Positions 12,972 to 23,849 of a stretch of 64,000 nucleotides of DNA are shown in pieces. Below the pieces are notes generated by a model. That model ran no database searches. It worked only from the letters and a program-made list of their open reading frames with translations, and was not told the DNA's origin. Positions within the stretch are counted from its first letter, which is position 1. Every line of letters begins with the position of its first letter. The DNA is from Cyathus striatus (taxonomy: Eukaryota; Basidiomycota; Agaricomycetes; Agaricales; Nidulariaceae), in NCBI GenBank assembly GCA_025738555.1, contig JAOVFP010000019.1:372001-436000 (forward strand), read 5' to 3'. The translations under genes were made by a program, and so were the position numbers.

Positions 12972-15900
12972 AGCGCGGTCCTTGTAACTCTGCACAAGTC
13001 GAGGGCCGTGTTCCTCTCCCTTGTGCTCATATGGAGGTAAGACTTAATGTGTCTGCTCTTTCTGATCCCCAGGCTGTACATATACCACTCACCTCTCCAT
13101 CTCATGTAACACCGAACACTATTCTTACCTATGCTGCCCTCATTGACTCTGGCTCTACTCATTGTTTCATTGATTCATTTTTCATTTGGACAAATCACCT
13201 ACCTACCACTCCAATAACCCTGATAGCATTATGACTGTTTGACGGCACCACAAATTCTATGCTTACAGAGTGTATAAATTTACCTGTAACATTTCCATCT
13301 GGTGAATGTATTTCCCTTGCACTATATGTGACTCTGCTTGATTCTTCTTGCTCTGTGGTTCTAGGATTTAACTGGCTCACCCAATACAATCCGTTGATTG
13401 ACTGGGTACAGAGATGCATACTTTGCTTCCAAACCACTGCCACAGAAGAATCTACTCCGCTCCTGTCGACCCCTGTTCCAAAGGATATTCCTTCATTGCC
13501 ACATACTTCACCAGATGAGCCATCATTTCCTCCGTCAGATTCACTTCCACCTCCGAGCATCTCTATGATCAACACTGCCACGTTTCTTAGAGCTAGCAAA
13601 CTTGAAGGTTCTCAAACCTTCAGGATACATCTTAGTGCTGTAGTCTCTGCATCTGCTGCTGCCGCTATAACCACAGAGACCATTGACCTTTCTAATGTTC
13701 CCTCGGAATACCATGAGTTTGCTGACATCTTCAGCAAAACCCAAGCAGATACACTTGCTCCACACCATCCTTACGATCTCAAAATCAACCTGGATGAGGG
13801 CACTGCCCCTCCAGTTGGTACAGTGTACTCTCTTTCTCAATCCGAGCTTGGATCACTGTAATAGTTCATAGATGAACATCTTTGCATTGGCTTTATACGT
13901 CCTTCACGTTCTCTGCATGGGGCACCAGTGCTTTTCATCCGGAAGAAGGATGGTTCACTTCAGCTTTGTGTCGATTTTCGTGGACTTAATGCCATCTCCA
14001 AGAAGGACAGGTACCCTCTCCCTCTCATTGCCGACATCCTTGATAGCCCTCGCAAGGCTTGAATTTATTCTAAAATCGACCTTCGCCACGCTTACCATCT
14101 TGTCTGTATTACTGACAGAGATGAATGGAAGACTGCCTTTCGCACTTGTTATGGCTCTTTTGAATGGCTAGTAATGCCATTTGGACTTACCAATGCACTG
14201 GCAGCTTTTCAATGTTTTATGAATGACATCTTCAAAGATTTACTTGATGTGTGCGTAATAGTTTACCTCGATGACATCCTTATCTACTCAAATAACATTG
14301 AGGAACACCGTCGACACATTAAAGAAGTCTTGTGTTGATTATGGAAGCATGGTCTTTATGCCTGGGCAGATAAGTGTGAATTCCACACAGAGTCTGTTGA
14401 GTACCTTGGTTATGTTCTTTCTCCGTATGGCCTCACAATGTCTAAGGACAAAGTCCAAATGGTTCAGGATTGGCCTGAGCCTAGAAAAGTGAAAGACATT
14501 CAGTCTTTCCTTGGCTTCGCCAATTTCTATCAACGTTTCATCCGGGATTATTCGGATATTGTCATTTCATTAACATGTCTTACCCGAAAGGGTTTGAAGT
14601 GGGATTTTACCCCCGCATGCCGTGCGGTGTTCAAACATCTGAAAGATGCTTTCAGTATGGCTCCAGTGCTTACACACTGGGTGCCAGATGCACAGATTAT
14701 AGTAGAGACCGATGCTTCAGACTATGCACTAGGAGCTATTCTCTCTATCATCGCTGATGATAGCGATATCCACCCTATAGCATTCCACTCCAGGACCTTC
14801 ACTGCCCCGGAGTTAAATTACAACACCCATGATAAAGAACTCCTAGCTATCTTTGAAGCTTTTAAAGTATGGCGGCATTACTTGGAGGGTTCAGGTATTC
14901 CAATCGACGTGGTCACAGATCACAAGAACCTCGAATACTTTTCTACTACCAAAATTCTTACTCGCCATCAAGCTCGTTGGTCAGAGTCTCTTTCTCAATT
15001 CAATTTAGTTATTCATTTTCATCCAGGGAAACTTGGAGCTAAACCAGATGCTTTAACTAGACGCTGGGACATCTATCCTAAAGAGGGGGATAACAACTAT
15101 GCCAAAGTCAATCCACATAACTTTAGGCCAGTTTTCACTCAAGAACAACTTACTACTTCATTGCGAGCTACTATTCTCTTTCTACCCATCCTCGGAGCTA
15201 GCATGGTTATGGACGTTGACCAACTTCATCATGATATCTTGATCGCTCAACCTACTGACACTGTTGCTGCTATTCATCTCCAAGATCCCACTGGTCATTG
15301 GTCAGTCGGAACGGACAAATTACTCCATCTCAACGAACATATCTATGTTCCCAATCACAATTCCCTTCGCCTTCGCATTCTTCAGTACAAGCATGATCAT
15401 GTCCTCACTGGACACCCCAGTCAAAACAAGACCCTGTCCATCATTAGGCGTGAATACACTTGGCCTGGACTATGTACTTATATCAAGGATTATTGTAAGT
15501 CCTGTACAACTTGCATGCAATCTAAACCCCAAAGACATCGACCCTATGGCACTTTGAAACAACTTCCAATTCCGGCTCACCCTTGGAGTTCAATATCCAT
15601 GGATTTCATCGAGACACTGCCTAAGTCTGGTTCAGAAGAGTATAACTCCATACTAGTCGTTGTAGATTGTTTCAGCAAGCAGGCAATATTCATTCCCTGT
15701 TATAACACCATCACTTCCACTCAACTCGCTCAACTCTTTGTCTTGCACGTTTTCACTAAACATGGTGTTCCAGGACATGTTACTTCTGACAGAGGTTCAG
15801 AATTCATCTCTCACTTCTTTCGTTCATTAGGCAAAGTGCTTGACATGAAGTTACACTTTACCTCTGGTTACCACCCAGAGGGCGATGGACAAACAGAACA

Positions 15901-16681
15901 GATCAACCAAGTATTAGAACAGTATGTTCAAATATACTGCAATTATCAGCAAGATAATTGGGCTGTTCTACTCCCTCTCGCTGAGTTCACATATAATAAT
16001 ACACTGAGCTCGACCACTAATACAACCCTCTTCTTCGCCAACAAGGGATATCATCCAGCAATAACAGTTCATCCAGAACGAGACATTACTGCAGCTAAAG
16101 CATGGGAATTTGCCATTGACCTCCAAGAACTTCACGAGCTCCTCAAAACTGAAATAGCACTTGCTCAAAAGCGTTATCAAGTTGGAGCAGACAACTGTCG
16201 GTTGCCAGCTCCGGAGTTCAAGGTTGGAACAAAGGCTTTTGTCTGCACTAAGTTCTTTAAAACTACTCGTCCCACAAAAAAGTTTGCTGAGAAGTATTAT
16301 GGTCCATACGAGATTATTGCTGAGACTGGATCCCACTCTCGTACCTTATGCCTCCCCACGAACTTTCGTTCAGTACATCCTGTCTTCCACATCTCTATGC
16401 TCGAGCCAGCCACAGAAAATCCTTTCCCTGAATGAGAAATACCTCCGCCGCCTCCAGTGGAACTTAATGGCGACATCGAGTATGAAGTCAGTGAAATTTG
16501 TGACTCCAAGTTAGATCGTCGGTGCAAATGTAAACTTTGTTATCTGGTCCGCTGGTCTGGATATGAGGGCACCAATGAAGAGTTAACTTGGTTAGCTGCC
16601 ACAGAGCTAGAGCATGCTGTTGAACTTATTGAGGAGTTCCATTCTAAATACCCTGATAAGCCCAACCCAGACACCCCATAG
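12968..16681 (+). pseudogene. pol: pol of the chromovirus: protease, RT, RNase H, integrase, chromodomain (six stops, no frameshift)
   Basis: One continuous frame of about 1,237 codons. Protease has the active-site triplet in ALIDSGSTHCFID (Asp codon 13145). Reverse transcriptase has [19 protein letters not shown] and the catalytic YLDD at 14264-14275. RNase H begins near IIVETDASDYALGAIL (14700). Integrase has an HHCC zinc finger (HDHVLTGHPS, then CKSCTTC), the DDE residues in SMDFIETL, TSDRGSEF and DGQTEQINQVLEQY, and a GPYEII module. A chromodomain (YLVRWSGYEGTNEELTW) follows at 16457-16681, defining a chromovirus. Stops are TGA 13232, TAA 13859, TAG 13862, TGA 14060, TGA 14336 and TGA 16433, all at positions where an Arg or Gln codon would fit. 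The product would be inactive as it stands. Confidence 0.9.
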
Positions 16682-16811
16682 ATTTTGTTCCACTTTAACT
16701 CATTTTCATCCATTTCTTTTCTTAGAAAACTTATACACCAAAAAAACAATTCAAAGTTCAAAAAATACAAAATACATGTTTTTTCCCTGCGGTAGCTACT
16801 TTTCTTCCGAC

Positions 16812-18605
16812 TCACTCTTCCTCTTCACTTCCGGATTCATCAATCTCCACCAAAGTATCAGCCCCAGGCATTGCACTCAGCAATGTTCCCAATCTCTCTG
16901 CAATCGACTCCCATACTCCCATGGTTTGCCTCATCAATGCTGAGTTCTCTCTCACTAACTCTGTGTTGACTTTGTTCATCTCCACCAAGTTCCAGATGGC
17001 TTCAAGAGCATCAGGAGGAAAAGATCCCCCAGACAAGCTCCCAGAGCCATTGGGTCCTTTCTCTACTGGCCATACACGGCCATGGGTAAGAGGCTCTTCA
17101 AAGCACTTGGCCTTGTGTACCCTGCAATAATCACAGGCCCAGACTCCCTTGGTGATTTTGCCGCTGTAAAGACCATTAGTTCCGGAGTTAAGTGAAGAAA
17201 AAGAAACTTACTTGATGTTGACTATACAAGGCAATAAGTCCCTCTTCTTGCACTCTGGGCACCGATCCACTGGCTCAAGATAACAAGGCGGTATCTTAGG
17301 TTTCTCATTGCCTTTACCTTTTCTTTTCGCCTTACCCTTGCCCTTGCCTTTTACTTGCTCCAGCTCAGACTCATCTTCCCTGGCTGTATTCCCTTTCGAC
17401 GCTTCACCCTCTTTCTCATGTTCGGAGTTATTGTCATTTCCAGCATTTTTCCCATCTGCCTCTTCATCACTATCTTCCATAGTGGCCTTGCTGGTCGCCC
17501 TTGAACTTCGAGTGACAGCTCGGCCACGACCATGAGCTCGACCACTAGCTCAAGGCCTACTAGCCCTTTTGGGGCCAGTTCCGGTACATGGACGTTTGAG
17601 AGGCGGCCTGGCAGGCGAAGACTGATTACTTGCCATTTGCTCCAGCTCGACATTCGTTTGTTCCGGCTTGCCTCCATCCTCTGCCTCTCCCATCTTGATC
17701 ACAGGCATATCAGTACGACTACACTCCTTGATGTCCTGGTTCAAATGTTGAACAGCCCAGCCAAAATGGTGAAAGTGATCTCCTACCTTTTGCATAGAAG
17801 TTATTTTTGAGCTTTGCTCCGGCAAAACTCTACTTACCTCCGACACTCCCATCACCACCGCTGTGTCATGGACCACAGCCAACACCGGATGTGATGGCTT
17901 CACCGGAATACTAAAAATGGCCTTGTCCTGTTCTCTGTGAAGTTGTAAGGCTACTGCTAGATCCTGCTGGTGAAAATGTTCGACTCCAAACCTTGTGACT
18001 ACACCCTCATACTCTGCCCTTGCTTGGGCAAAGTGAGCATCGCACTGGGCTGTAGTCTCAGGAGCTTCCCTTGTGCACTGGAGATAAATATTGCGCACCC
18101 AGTCCAAAATACTCTCGCCTGTTTTCTCCTGAGCTGGAGGGTCGACATCCATGTCTTGAGTCCTCAATGTTTGGCTCTCAGCCAAAGTTCCCTCCACATC
18201 CATATCCTGTCTGGCATTATCCTCTTCATTAGGCAGGATGGGCAGATCGTCAGGATTGTCGACATTGTTGCTCTTGCTATGGGTACTTTCTCCATTGTCA
18301 TCATCTTCATCATCCTCTTCTCCCTCCTCATCAGAACCCTCCAACTCTTCCTCACCACCATACTCCTTCTTCACCATGACCTCGTCACTTTCCTCCTTCT
18401 CATCATCCTCGTCATCGCTCTCGTCCTCAGTTTTCTCCCCCTGTTCCTTTCCAATCGTCTCAGTAACTCCCTCACTTTGTCCCAACGCCGTCGCTGGAGT
18501 CTGATCACAAAGATGTGCTTGGTAACTCTCCCAAAGCTTTTCCTTGAGTTCCTCCAGAGATAGGTCTTCTGGGAGAACAGGAACAGCAACGTAGCAGGGA
18601 GGCAT
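16812..18605 (-). CDS. Antisense accessory gene inside the chromovirus (one internal TGA, one intron)
   Basis: Runs opposite to gag-pol between the chromodomain and the right LTR. Exon 1 is 17212-18605 and exon 2 is 16812-17163; the 48-nt intron 17164-17211 (gtaagt..acag) joins them in frame, giving 581 codons with a single TGA at 17550-17552. The N-terminal half is acidic (ESDDEDDEKEESDE, DDEDDDNGES). A basic KGKGKGKAKRKGKGNEK patch precedes two cysteine clusters, CPECKKRDLLPC and, after the splice, CDYCRVHKAKCF, which resemble fungal zinc-cluster DNA-binding motifs. The C-terminus has a possible coiled-coil segment and an acidic end (ESGSEEEE). Function unknown; it may be a captured host regulator. 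A well-formed intron and intact frame over almost 1.8 kb argue for real coding. Confidence 0.65.
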
Positions 18606-18762
18606 GCTTACTAAGCAAAGTGGAGTTGATGGGTTGCGATTTTATGTTTTGAACACTCACTGATTTCTCCGCCTTTATATTTCGGCTCTAGGGTTTAGTG
18701 CCGAGGCACATGCAAAGTTTAAACTATTCTTATCCGATCTCAAGGCCTCGAGGCTCGGCCTT

Positions 18763-18772
18763 AAAGGGAGGA
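18763..18772 (+). other. Polypurine tract of the chromovirus
   Basis: AAAGGGAGGA lies 3 nt upstream of the right LTR, the expected place for the plus-strand primer. Confidence 0.65.
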
Positions 18773-18775
18773 TAC

Positions 18776-19442
18776 TGTCATATCCATGACAAAGCCCCTA
18801 GGACTGACACAAGTCTGTTATGTTTTCATCCAAGGATTGTACGTTTCCTCCAGACTGTATACGTTTGTTATAAAAGGAACTCTTACTTACTTAATGTTTA
18901 CTTGTCATTGTTTACTTGTCCCTTCCCTTTATTATTACTATTCGTTCTATGCCTTTCCATTCTTTCTAGTTCATTCTATAACTCCCATCCCCATTAGTTT
19001 TACCCCGTTCCTTGTCATCACTGTAACTATCAGCATTATGTAATCTAGAGGTGTGAAACTAGTCTACTGTAGTCTACATTCTCTGGAGTTACTTATCCCT
19101 CAGTATGCCACAAACCCATAGACACTAACTCCCTCTGCATCCAGGACAAAGTAAATACTATATAAACTACTCTATATTGTAAGTAGACTACAGTTTCGAA
19201 TCAACTATGTTAATACCCTTTCCTTCGCTTGGGACTTGTTCCAACTCTGAGTTATCAGCATCAGCTCCACCTTCTTCTAAATATGGAACAAGAAGTTCAA
19301 GGGGCACAACATATAAGTTGAAGCCAATGTTCCATTACTCCTGTACTTCGTTCATTACCCCCGAGCCGTTTACTTATGTGCTCTCTCATTGTTAGACCCT
19401 TCTTCGTGGTTCAACCCTTAGTGGTTGGAACGGGATGTGACA
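18776..19442 (+). repeat. Right LTR of the chromovirus
   Basis: 667 bp, starting TGTCATATCCATGACAAAG and ending GGGATGTGACA. High identity to the left LTR indicates a fairly recent insertion. Confidence 0.92.
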
Positions 19443-20034
19443 AAAACGAATCCTCGATCTCCAGCCAGACTTCCAGGAACAAAAGTCACTCATACAAGAG
19501 GTGATTGAAGAAGCTGGCCACCTTTGCATATTCCTTCCAAAGTTCCACTGTGAACTAAACTTCATTGAATACTTCTGGGGAGCAGTTAAGAAATATCTTA
19601 GAGATAACTGCGATTACACTTTCCAAACACTGAAAGAAAACCTTCCAAAGGCCCTTGAATCTGTGAAATTGGAAACCATACGTAAATGGGAGCACAGAAC
19701 GATAAGGTGGATGGAAGCTTACCACTCAGGTCTCGGTGCAAAAGATGCTCAGTTGCAGGTAAAACAATTCAGCTCAAAGAGGTACTCATCACACCGTAGG
19801 ATTCCAGAAGGGGTGGCCCATGCATTTGATGCATAGCCCTGTATTACATAATATAATTTCCTAATTAGGCATACATTATGTAAGATGGCCAAAATTGTTG
19901 AACCAAAAAATAATTTCTCCCGCAGTTTTGACTTTCAGAAAAATCTGTCTTACAGTTTTATTCATATACCCCAAACAAACAATTCTGTAAGACGAATAAG
20001 GGATAGGGTGAAATTCCAGTGAGCAATTTATCTT

Positions 20035-20069
20035 GTACAAAAGTAGCGGTGTTTAGGTGTACCACTCCA
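20035..20069 (-). repeat. Right terminal inverted repeat of element 1
   Basis: Its reverse complement begins TGGAGTGGTACACC; TA follows at 20070-20071. Confidence 0.85.
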
Positions 20070-20149
20070 TAGCTTAGCTGTTCGGCATACTCGGCAGTCA
20101 ACTGACAGCAGCGAAGGGTCTCACGCTCCATCAGTTCATCGACTATGTA

Positions 20150-20186
20150 AGGTACTCCTCACCAAAATCCAGCACCCTTATGTAAG
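20150..20186 (+). repeat. Left terminal inverted repeat of element 2
   Basis: AGGTACTCCTCACCAAAATC onward, matching the reverse complement of 23290-23326 with a few differences. Confidence 0.8.
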
Positions 20187-20268
20187 CATATTACATAAGC
20201 GTGGGAATGGCCAAATCCCAGCTCCAGGAAAAAAAAATTGTTGTCATTGTCATTAGAAGTTCAGTATG

Positions 20269-22950
20269 TTACAAATTCTGCCCTGCAACCTCCCTACATA
20301 TTATAGCTATCATCTCAGGAGGTAATGTTTGATGTTTTCGGTATTTCTTATTGGCCCAGGCCACTTCTGCACCATTTAGTCCACTTTGATAAGCATGAAT
20401 GAATCTAGCAGCATGGTTTGCATAGCTAAGTTAAAATAGTCAGTTTTACTTTGTATGTATGATCAAGTTAAATGAAAGAAAAATACCAAATAATTTGAAT
20501 ATGTGGTATCTCATCCAGACACCTTAAAACATTTTTTACCATAGCATCTTGAGTTGAGGTTAGTGGGGTATTGCAATACCAAAATTTGGCAGCCCCCCAA
20601 TACTGCTCTATAAAGTTTAATTCACAGTGATACTTGGGATAAAAATCACAAATATGACCATGCGATGTTATGAGTTCTTCCAATTGAGACTTCTGATTGA
20701 TGAAATCAGGCTGTGAGAAAAGAAGCCTCCTACAGCAACAATCAGTCAATCCAGGCTGACAACGAAAATCTTTGCACTGAGCATGCAATCCATTCTCAGG
20801 CCACAAGCCACACTCATGAATGATTTGTTCCATTCCCTTGAACCATCCAGGCATGGTAGGGTGCTCCTCATCATAATACAAGGACTGAATTTTGCCATTT
20901 GGTAGGGTAGTATTGTGCATGTGAGGGCCATCTTTATGGTGTGTCCAGTTTTGAGAAGGCCCTTTTGGCATTTTTCGTGCAGATAGAGCATCAGGTGCAT
21001 GTCTCTGGTGGCTTGGAACATTGTCAAATAGAAAAAGACCTGTTGTGAGACCTTTTGTTTTTGCCTCAAATGTATCAATAGCAAGGTCAGCCTGTTTTAA
21101 TAGGTCATCTGCAGTGAAATACCCATTGCATTCTTTACTGGCTCTGAAAACAATGCGTGGGTCCATGACTTCCCCAGTTTCCCTAAATAGAAATAAATCA
21201 AAAAGGGACATATCAAACCAATAAGCTGGGACTCACAGATCTGTGTGAACAAGTCTACCCCATTCCCATGTCAGAAACTCTGATATCATCACTGATGCTC
21301 CTTCTCCCTTCCTCTGTGGTGTCGCTTTTGTGCCCTTATGGATCCAATACCTTTTCCTTTGGTCATTTTCATAGAATGTTGATTCGTCATGGGTAACAAG
21401 AATCAAATGGAAGCACCATCCAGGTGGGACTGGGAATCCTTCTGGTATGTGGATCAGATTTCCATCATTGTCATAGCCTTTCATCCTCTTTTCATATCCT
21501 TGCCAGCGGACTGTAAATTTGTTGCAGTAATCGATATTATCTCCTCGTTCATGCCCATCAACATACATCCCATTTTGCTTTTTACTGTAATGCCAGCCAT
21601 GCATTTCCAGCCATTGTGTTGCTGAACACAAACTGACGGTTTTTTTCTTTATGCACATGTCTTCAATTTTTGCCTGCATTTCCTCTGATTTTTCAATGAA
21701 ATCAACAATATCTTGTGCTTGTATGTAACCATTTTTTGCTATTTCCTGCAAGTGAAGTTGAATTGCCTGTGAAAAGTCCTCATCTTGAAGAATAGTGGAG
21801 TGCATCTTGCCATAACGATGATGAGGCAGTGTTTGTAAGTTACTGTCTAGATATTTGTGCATCCAGGTGCGTATATTTCTAGCATGTGCATCACCATGAC
21901 CTTGTGAATGGGAGGCAATTAACGAAGCTTCACGCCAGGTGTAGTGCAAGTTAGGGTTGAGGAATAGATTTAGCATCCCAAGCATACCAACTAGGTGAGC
22001 ACGAAAGAATATATCAAATGTTTTGTCTTTTGTTTTCACAGTAAGTGCTGCTCTTGCTCGCCTCAGCTTTGGAAAGTCTTTCCAATTGTCAAGTTTTTTA
22101 TCTGTTGCAGTGATATCTGTGATATCCATTGGTCTTTCACCTGCTCGCAAGCCTCACAACATTTCTTCAGCTGTTTTCCATGGGTTTTCATGTGGAGGCT
22201 GTGGAGTAGCAGAAGGAGTGTCCTTTATAGGATGTCTGTTAAGTGTTCCTATGTCAATATCCATCCCTTCTTCAGGTAACTTTTGCTCTGGTTAGCAACA
22301 TCATACAAGTTTCAAGAGTCTCATCCTAAACATACCTGCGCATCTGCATCTGCATTCTGTATTTCCTCCTGCTCAAAAACTCGCCCCTTCTCCTCCACTG
22401 CCTCCTCCTGGGTGTCATTTACAATTGCACCATTGCTATTGTGCTGTAGGTCCTTGCATACATGGGCAAAAAATGCGGCCACTGAAGGAAATCCTTTATT
22501 TGCATATTCACACCCTTTCTGCAAATGATGGCACTTGGTGCAACTAGCATTTCCAAGATAATGCTTCGGCCTCTTCAATTTCCTCTTCTCTGCTTCTTCT
22601 GCAGCTCTCTGGGCAAGTGTTAGCATGTGCATGAATTTCTCTAGTGCCGTGATTTCTGTGATATCATCTTCCGTGTCTGAATCATCTGAATCTGATTCAG
22701 AGTCACTGGGCTTGCATTCTACATGCCTCTCCTTTGAACAAGGCTCTTCAATGTCTCCTATAGTATCCTCAAACATGTCTTCTACCTGATCTGTGGAAGT
22801 TGGTAGGGAAGGCTCAGGTATGGAATTATTGGTGTCATCCACAACATCACCTGGGGATGTTCTGAGTCGATTTTTGGACATATTCTGGCTGTCATGTCCA
22901 ATGGCAAGGTTCAATGCACGTGCCCAATTAGCTTTTGAGTGTGGAGCCAT
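20269..22950 (-). CDS. DDE transposase of element 2 (one internal TGA)
   Basis: Four exons, approximately 22330-22950, 21235-22276, 20470-21184 and 20269-20402, with short GT-AG introns. The N-terminal exon is acidic (DSESDSDDSDTEDD) and has a CTKCHHLQKGCEYA Cys/His cluster. The catalytic core has VTHDESTFYENDQ (first Asp), FLFDNVPSHQRHAPDAL (second Asp) and HCELNFIEQYWGAAK (Glu). Second Asp to Glu is about 138 residues, much longer than the usual 34-39 of Tc1/mariner enzymes; the extra segment is cysteine-rich (CGLWPENGLHAQCKDF, CQPGLTDCCCRR). The only lesion I see is TGA at 22154-22156 (frame reads Met-Leu-stop-Gly-Leu-Arg), compatible with CGA to TGA. It is otherwise well preserved, hence possibly recently active. 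Confidence 0.75.
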
Positions 22951-23289
22951 GATATTTAAGGAATTATTGCTGTTTTGTTGGCATTCTGCCCCTCTTCAGG
23001 CCTCCTCCTGCAGCGCTCCGTTGGTCACGTGACTCGTGACATATTGTGACTGGCCAAATCTCTGCGTCGAAAAATCCAACATCACGTTAAAAGCACTGAA
23101 ATGTAACAACTGCATGTTTTCTGCAATAAAAAAAAAAAGTGTATCAGCATGATAGATATTATATCTTTTTGCATTTTTATTTCTGGGAATTGTAGATTAC
23201 ATGTTCCTAAATACATCCCAGAGCCTATAATTGAGAATGTGCTAATTGGGGCTGCGTTGATATCGTTGACTCTCAGCGTTGAGATTGCT

Positions 23290-23326
23290 TATGTAAGGGG
23301 GTGTTGGATTTCAGTGAGGAGTACCT
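23290..23326 (-). repeat. Right terminal inverted repeat of element 2
   Basis: Reverse complement reads AGGTACTCCTCACTGAAATC; TA follows at 23327-23328. Confidence 0.8.
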
Positions 23327-23328
23327 TA

Positions 23329-23741
23329 GTAATAATGTACATCCACCAATGCGTCTTTTGTTTAGACACATCTCGCTGGACACAATGACGTTTCTTCTAT
23401 GCTACAGTACTACTAGCTTTAGCGTAGATAGTGGTTGAGTGTAAGTACCATCATCACACGATACTCTTTCTAATTTTCATATACTTCATTCAACTTTATT
23501 CAATAAGTCTTCTGAGCTCAGCAAACTAGCAATATTCAGACCTACTCATTTTTGAAAATGCAGTGTAGAAGAGCGCATCTACACTACCTACCTGTGCTCT
23601 GTCATATGTTTCAAGACTCAAGAATATGTTAATCACACTAAATATAAGTATTCGTTCGCTCAACACCTCGGACATGAGCCATTGAACCCATATTCCTAGT
23701 ATACCTCAACCATCCTCTCAAAGTTTATTTAGGTCGAATAG
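23329..23741. other. Spacer between element 2 and the foldback element
   Basis: No gene or repeat recognised. Confidence 0.4.
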
Positions 23742-23849
23742 TCACGCCTGCATAAGTGCCAGCCATTCTGATCATATAACAGCAGTGTTATATGATTGCC
23801 CCAATCGAATAAGCCATGCTATTTTATGATTGGGATCATAAACAATCAT

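Larger units (their letters stand above)
10557..19442 (+). mobile_element. Ty3/gypsy chromovirus retrotransposon, full length
   Basis: 8,886 bp bounded by two LTRs (TGTCA...TGACA). It sits in the transposase gene of element 1: the codons before it read Cys-Cys-Ala-Lys and the reading resumes directly after the right LTR with RILDLQPDF. The flanks AAAAT (10552-10556) and AAAAC (19443-19447) fit a 5-bp target duplication with one C-to-T change. Order is LTR, gag, -1 frameshift site, pol (protease, RT, RNase H, integrase, chromodomain), an antisense gene, polypurine tract, LTR. Eight sense-strand stops make it non-autonomous. I see no tRNA-complementary TGG directly after the left LTR (sequence GTATTCGAAAC), so the priming mode is unclear. 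Confidence 0.93.
8238..19836 (+). pseudogene. DDE transposase of element 1, interrupted and inactivated
   Basis: The first segment starts MGRPKKKQ (an AT-hook-like basic patch), continues with an acidic DSDDSDYSESED region and a basic KKERNK region to about 8795, then an intron and MRSYFAPKQ. Catalytic-core pieces are AHDEMTVQAND (first Asp, about 9945), FLIDNSQGHSAYAKDA (second Asp, about 10270), and after the retrotransposon HCELNFIEYFWGAVKK (Glu, about 19555). The pattern D, DNxxxH, ELNxIExxWG is that of Tc1/mariner enzymes. An intron lies at about 10148-10205. Lesions are TGA 9113-9115, TAA 9257-9259, a missing G in the run at 9372-9377, TGA 9664-9666 and the gypsy insertion after the CCAK codons. 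The 3' part (19443-19836) ends at a natural stop. Confidence 0.8.
8019..20069 (+). mobile_element. Tc1/mariner-type DNA transposon (element 1), split by a Ty3/gypsy insertion
   Basis: Terminal inverted repeats of about 35 bp (8019-8053 and 20035-20069) differ at two or three positions and share CACCTAAACACCGCTACTTT. They are flanked on both sides by TA (8017-8018 and 20070-20071), the target duplication of the IS630-Tc1-mariner superfamily. Without the nested retrotransposon (10557-19442) the element is about 3.2 kb, the same size as element 2 at 20150. The encoded transposase is broken (see its own entry). Confidence 0.85.
20150..23326 (-). mobile_element. Tc1/mariner-type DNA transposon (element 2)
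   Basis: 3,177 bp with terminal inverted repeats of about 37 bp (20150-20186 and 23290-23326; AGGTACTCCTCAC outermost) flanked by TA on both sides (20148-20149, 23327-23328). It is inserted only 80 bp from element 1 and encodes a transposase of the same architecture on the minus strand. TIR sequences of the two elements are unrelated, so they are different subfamilies. Confidence 0.85.
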
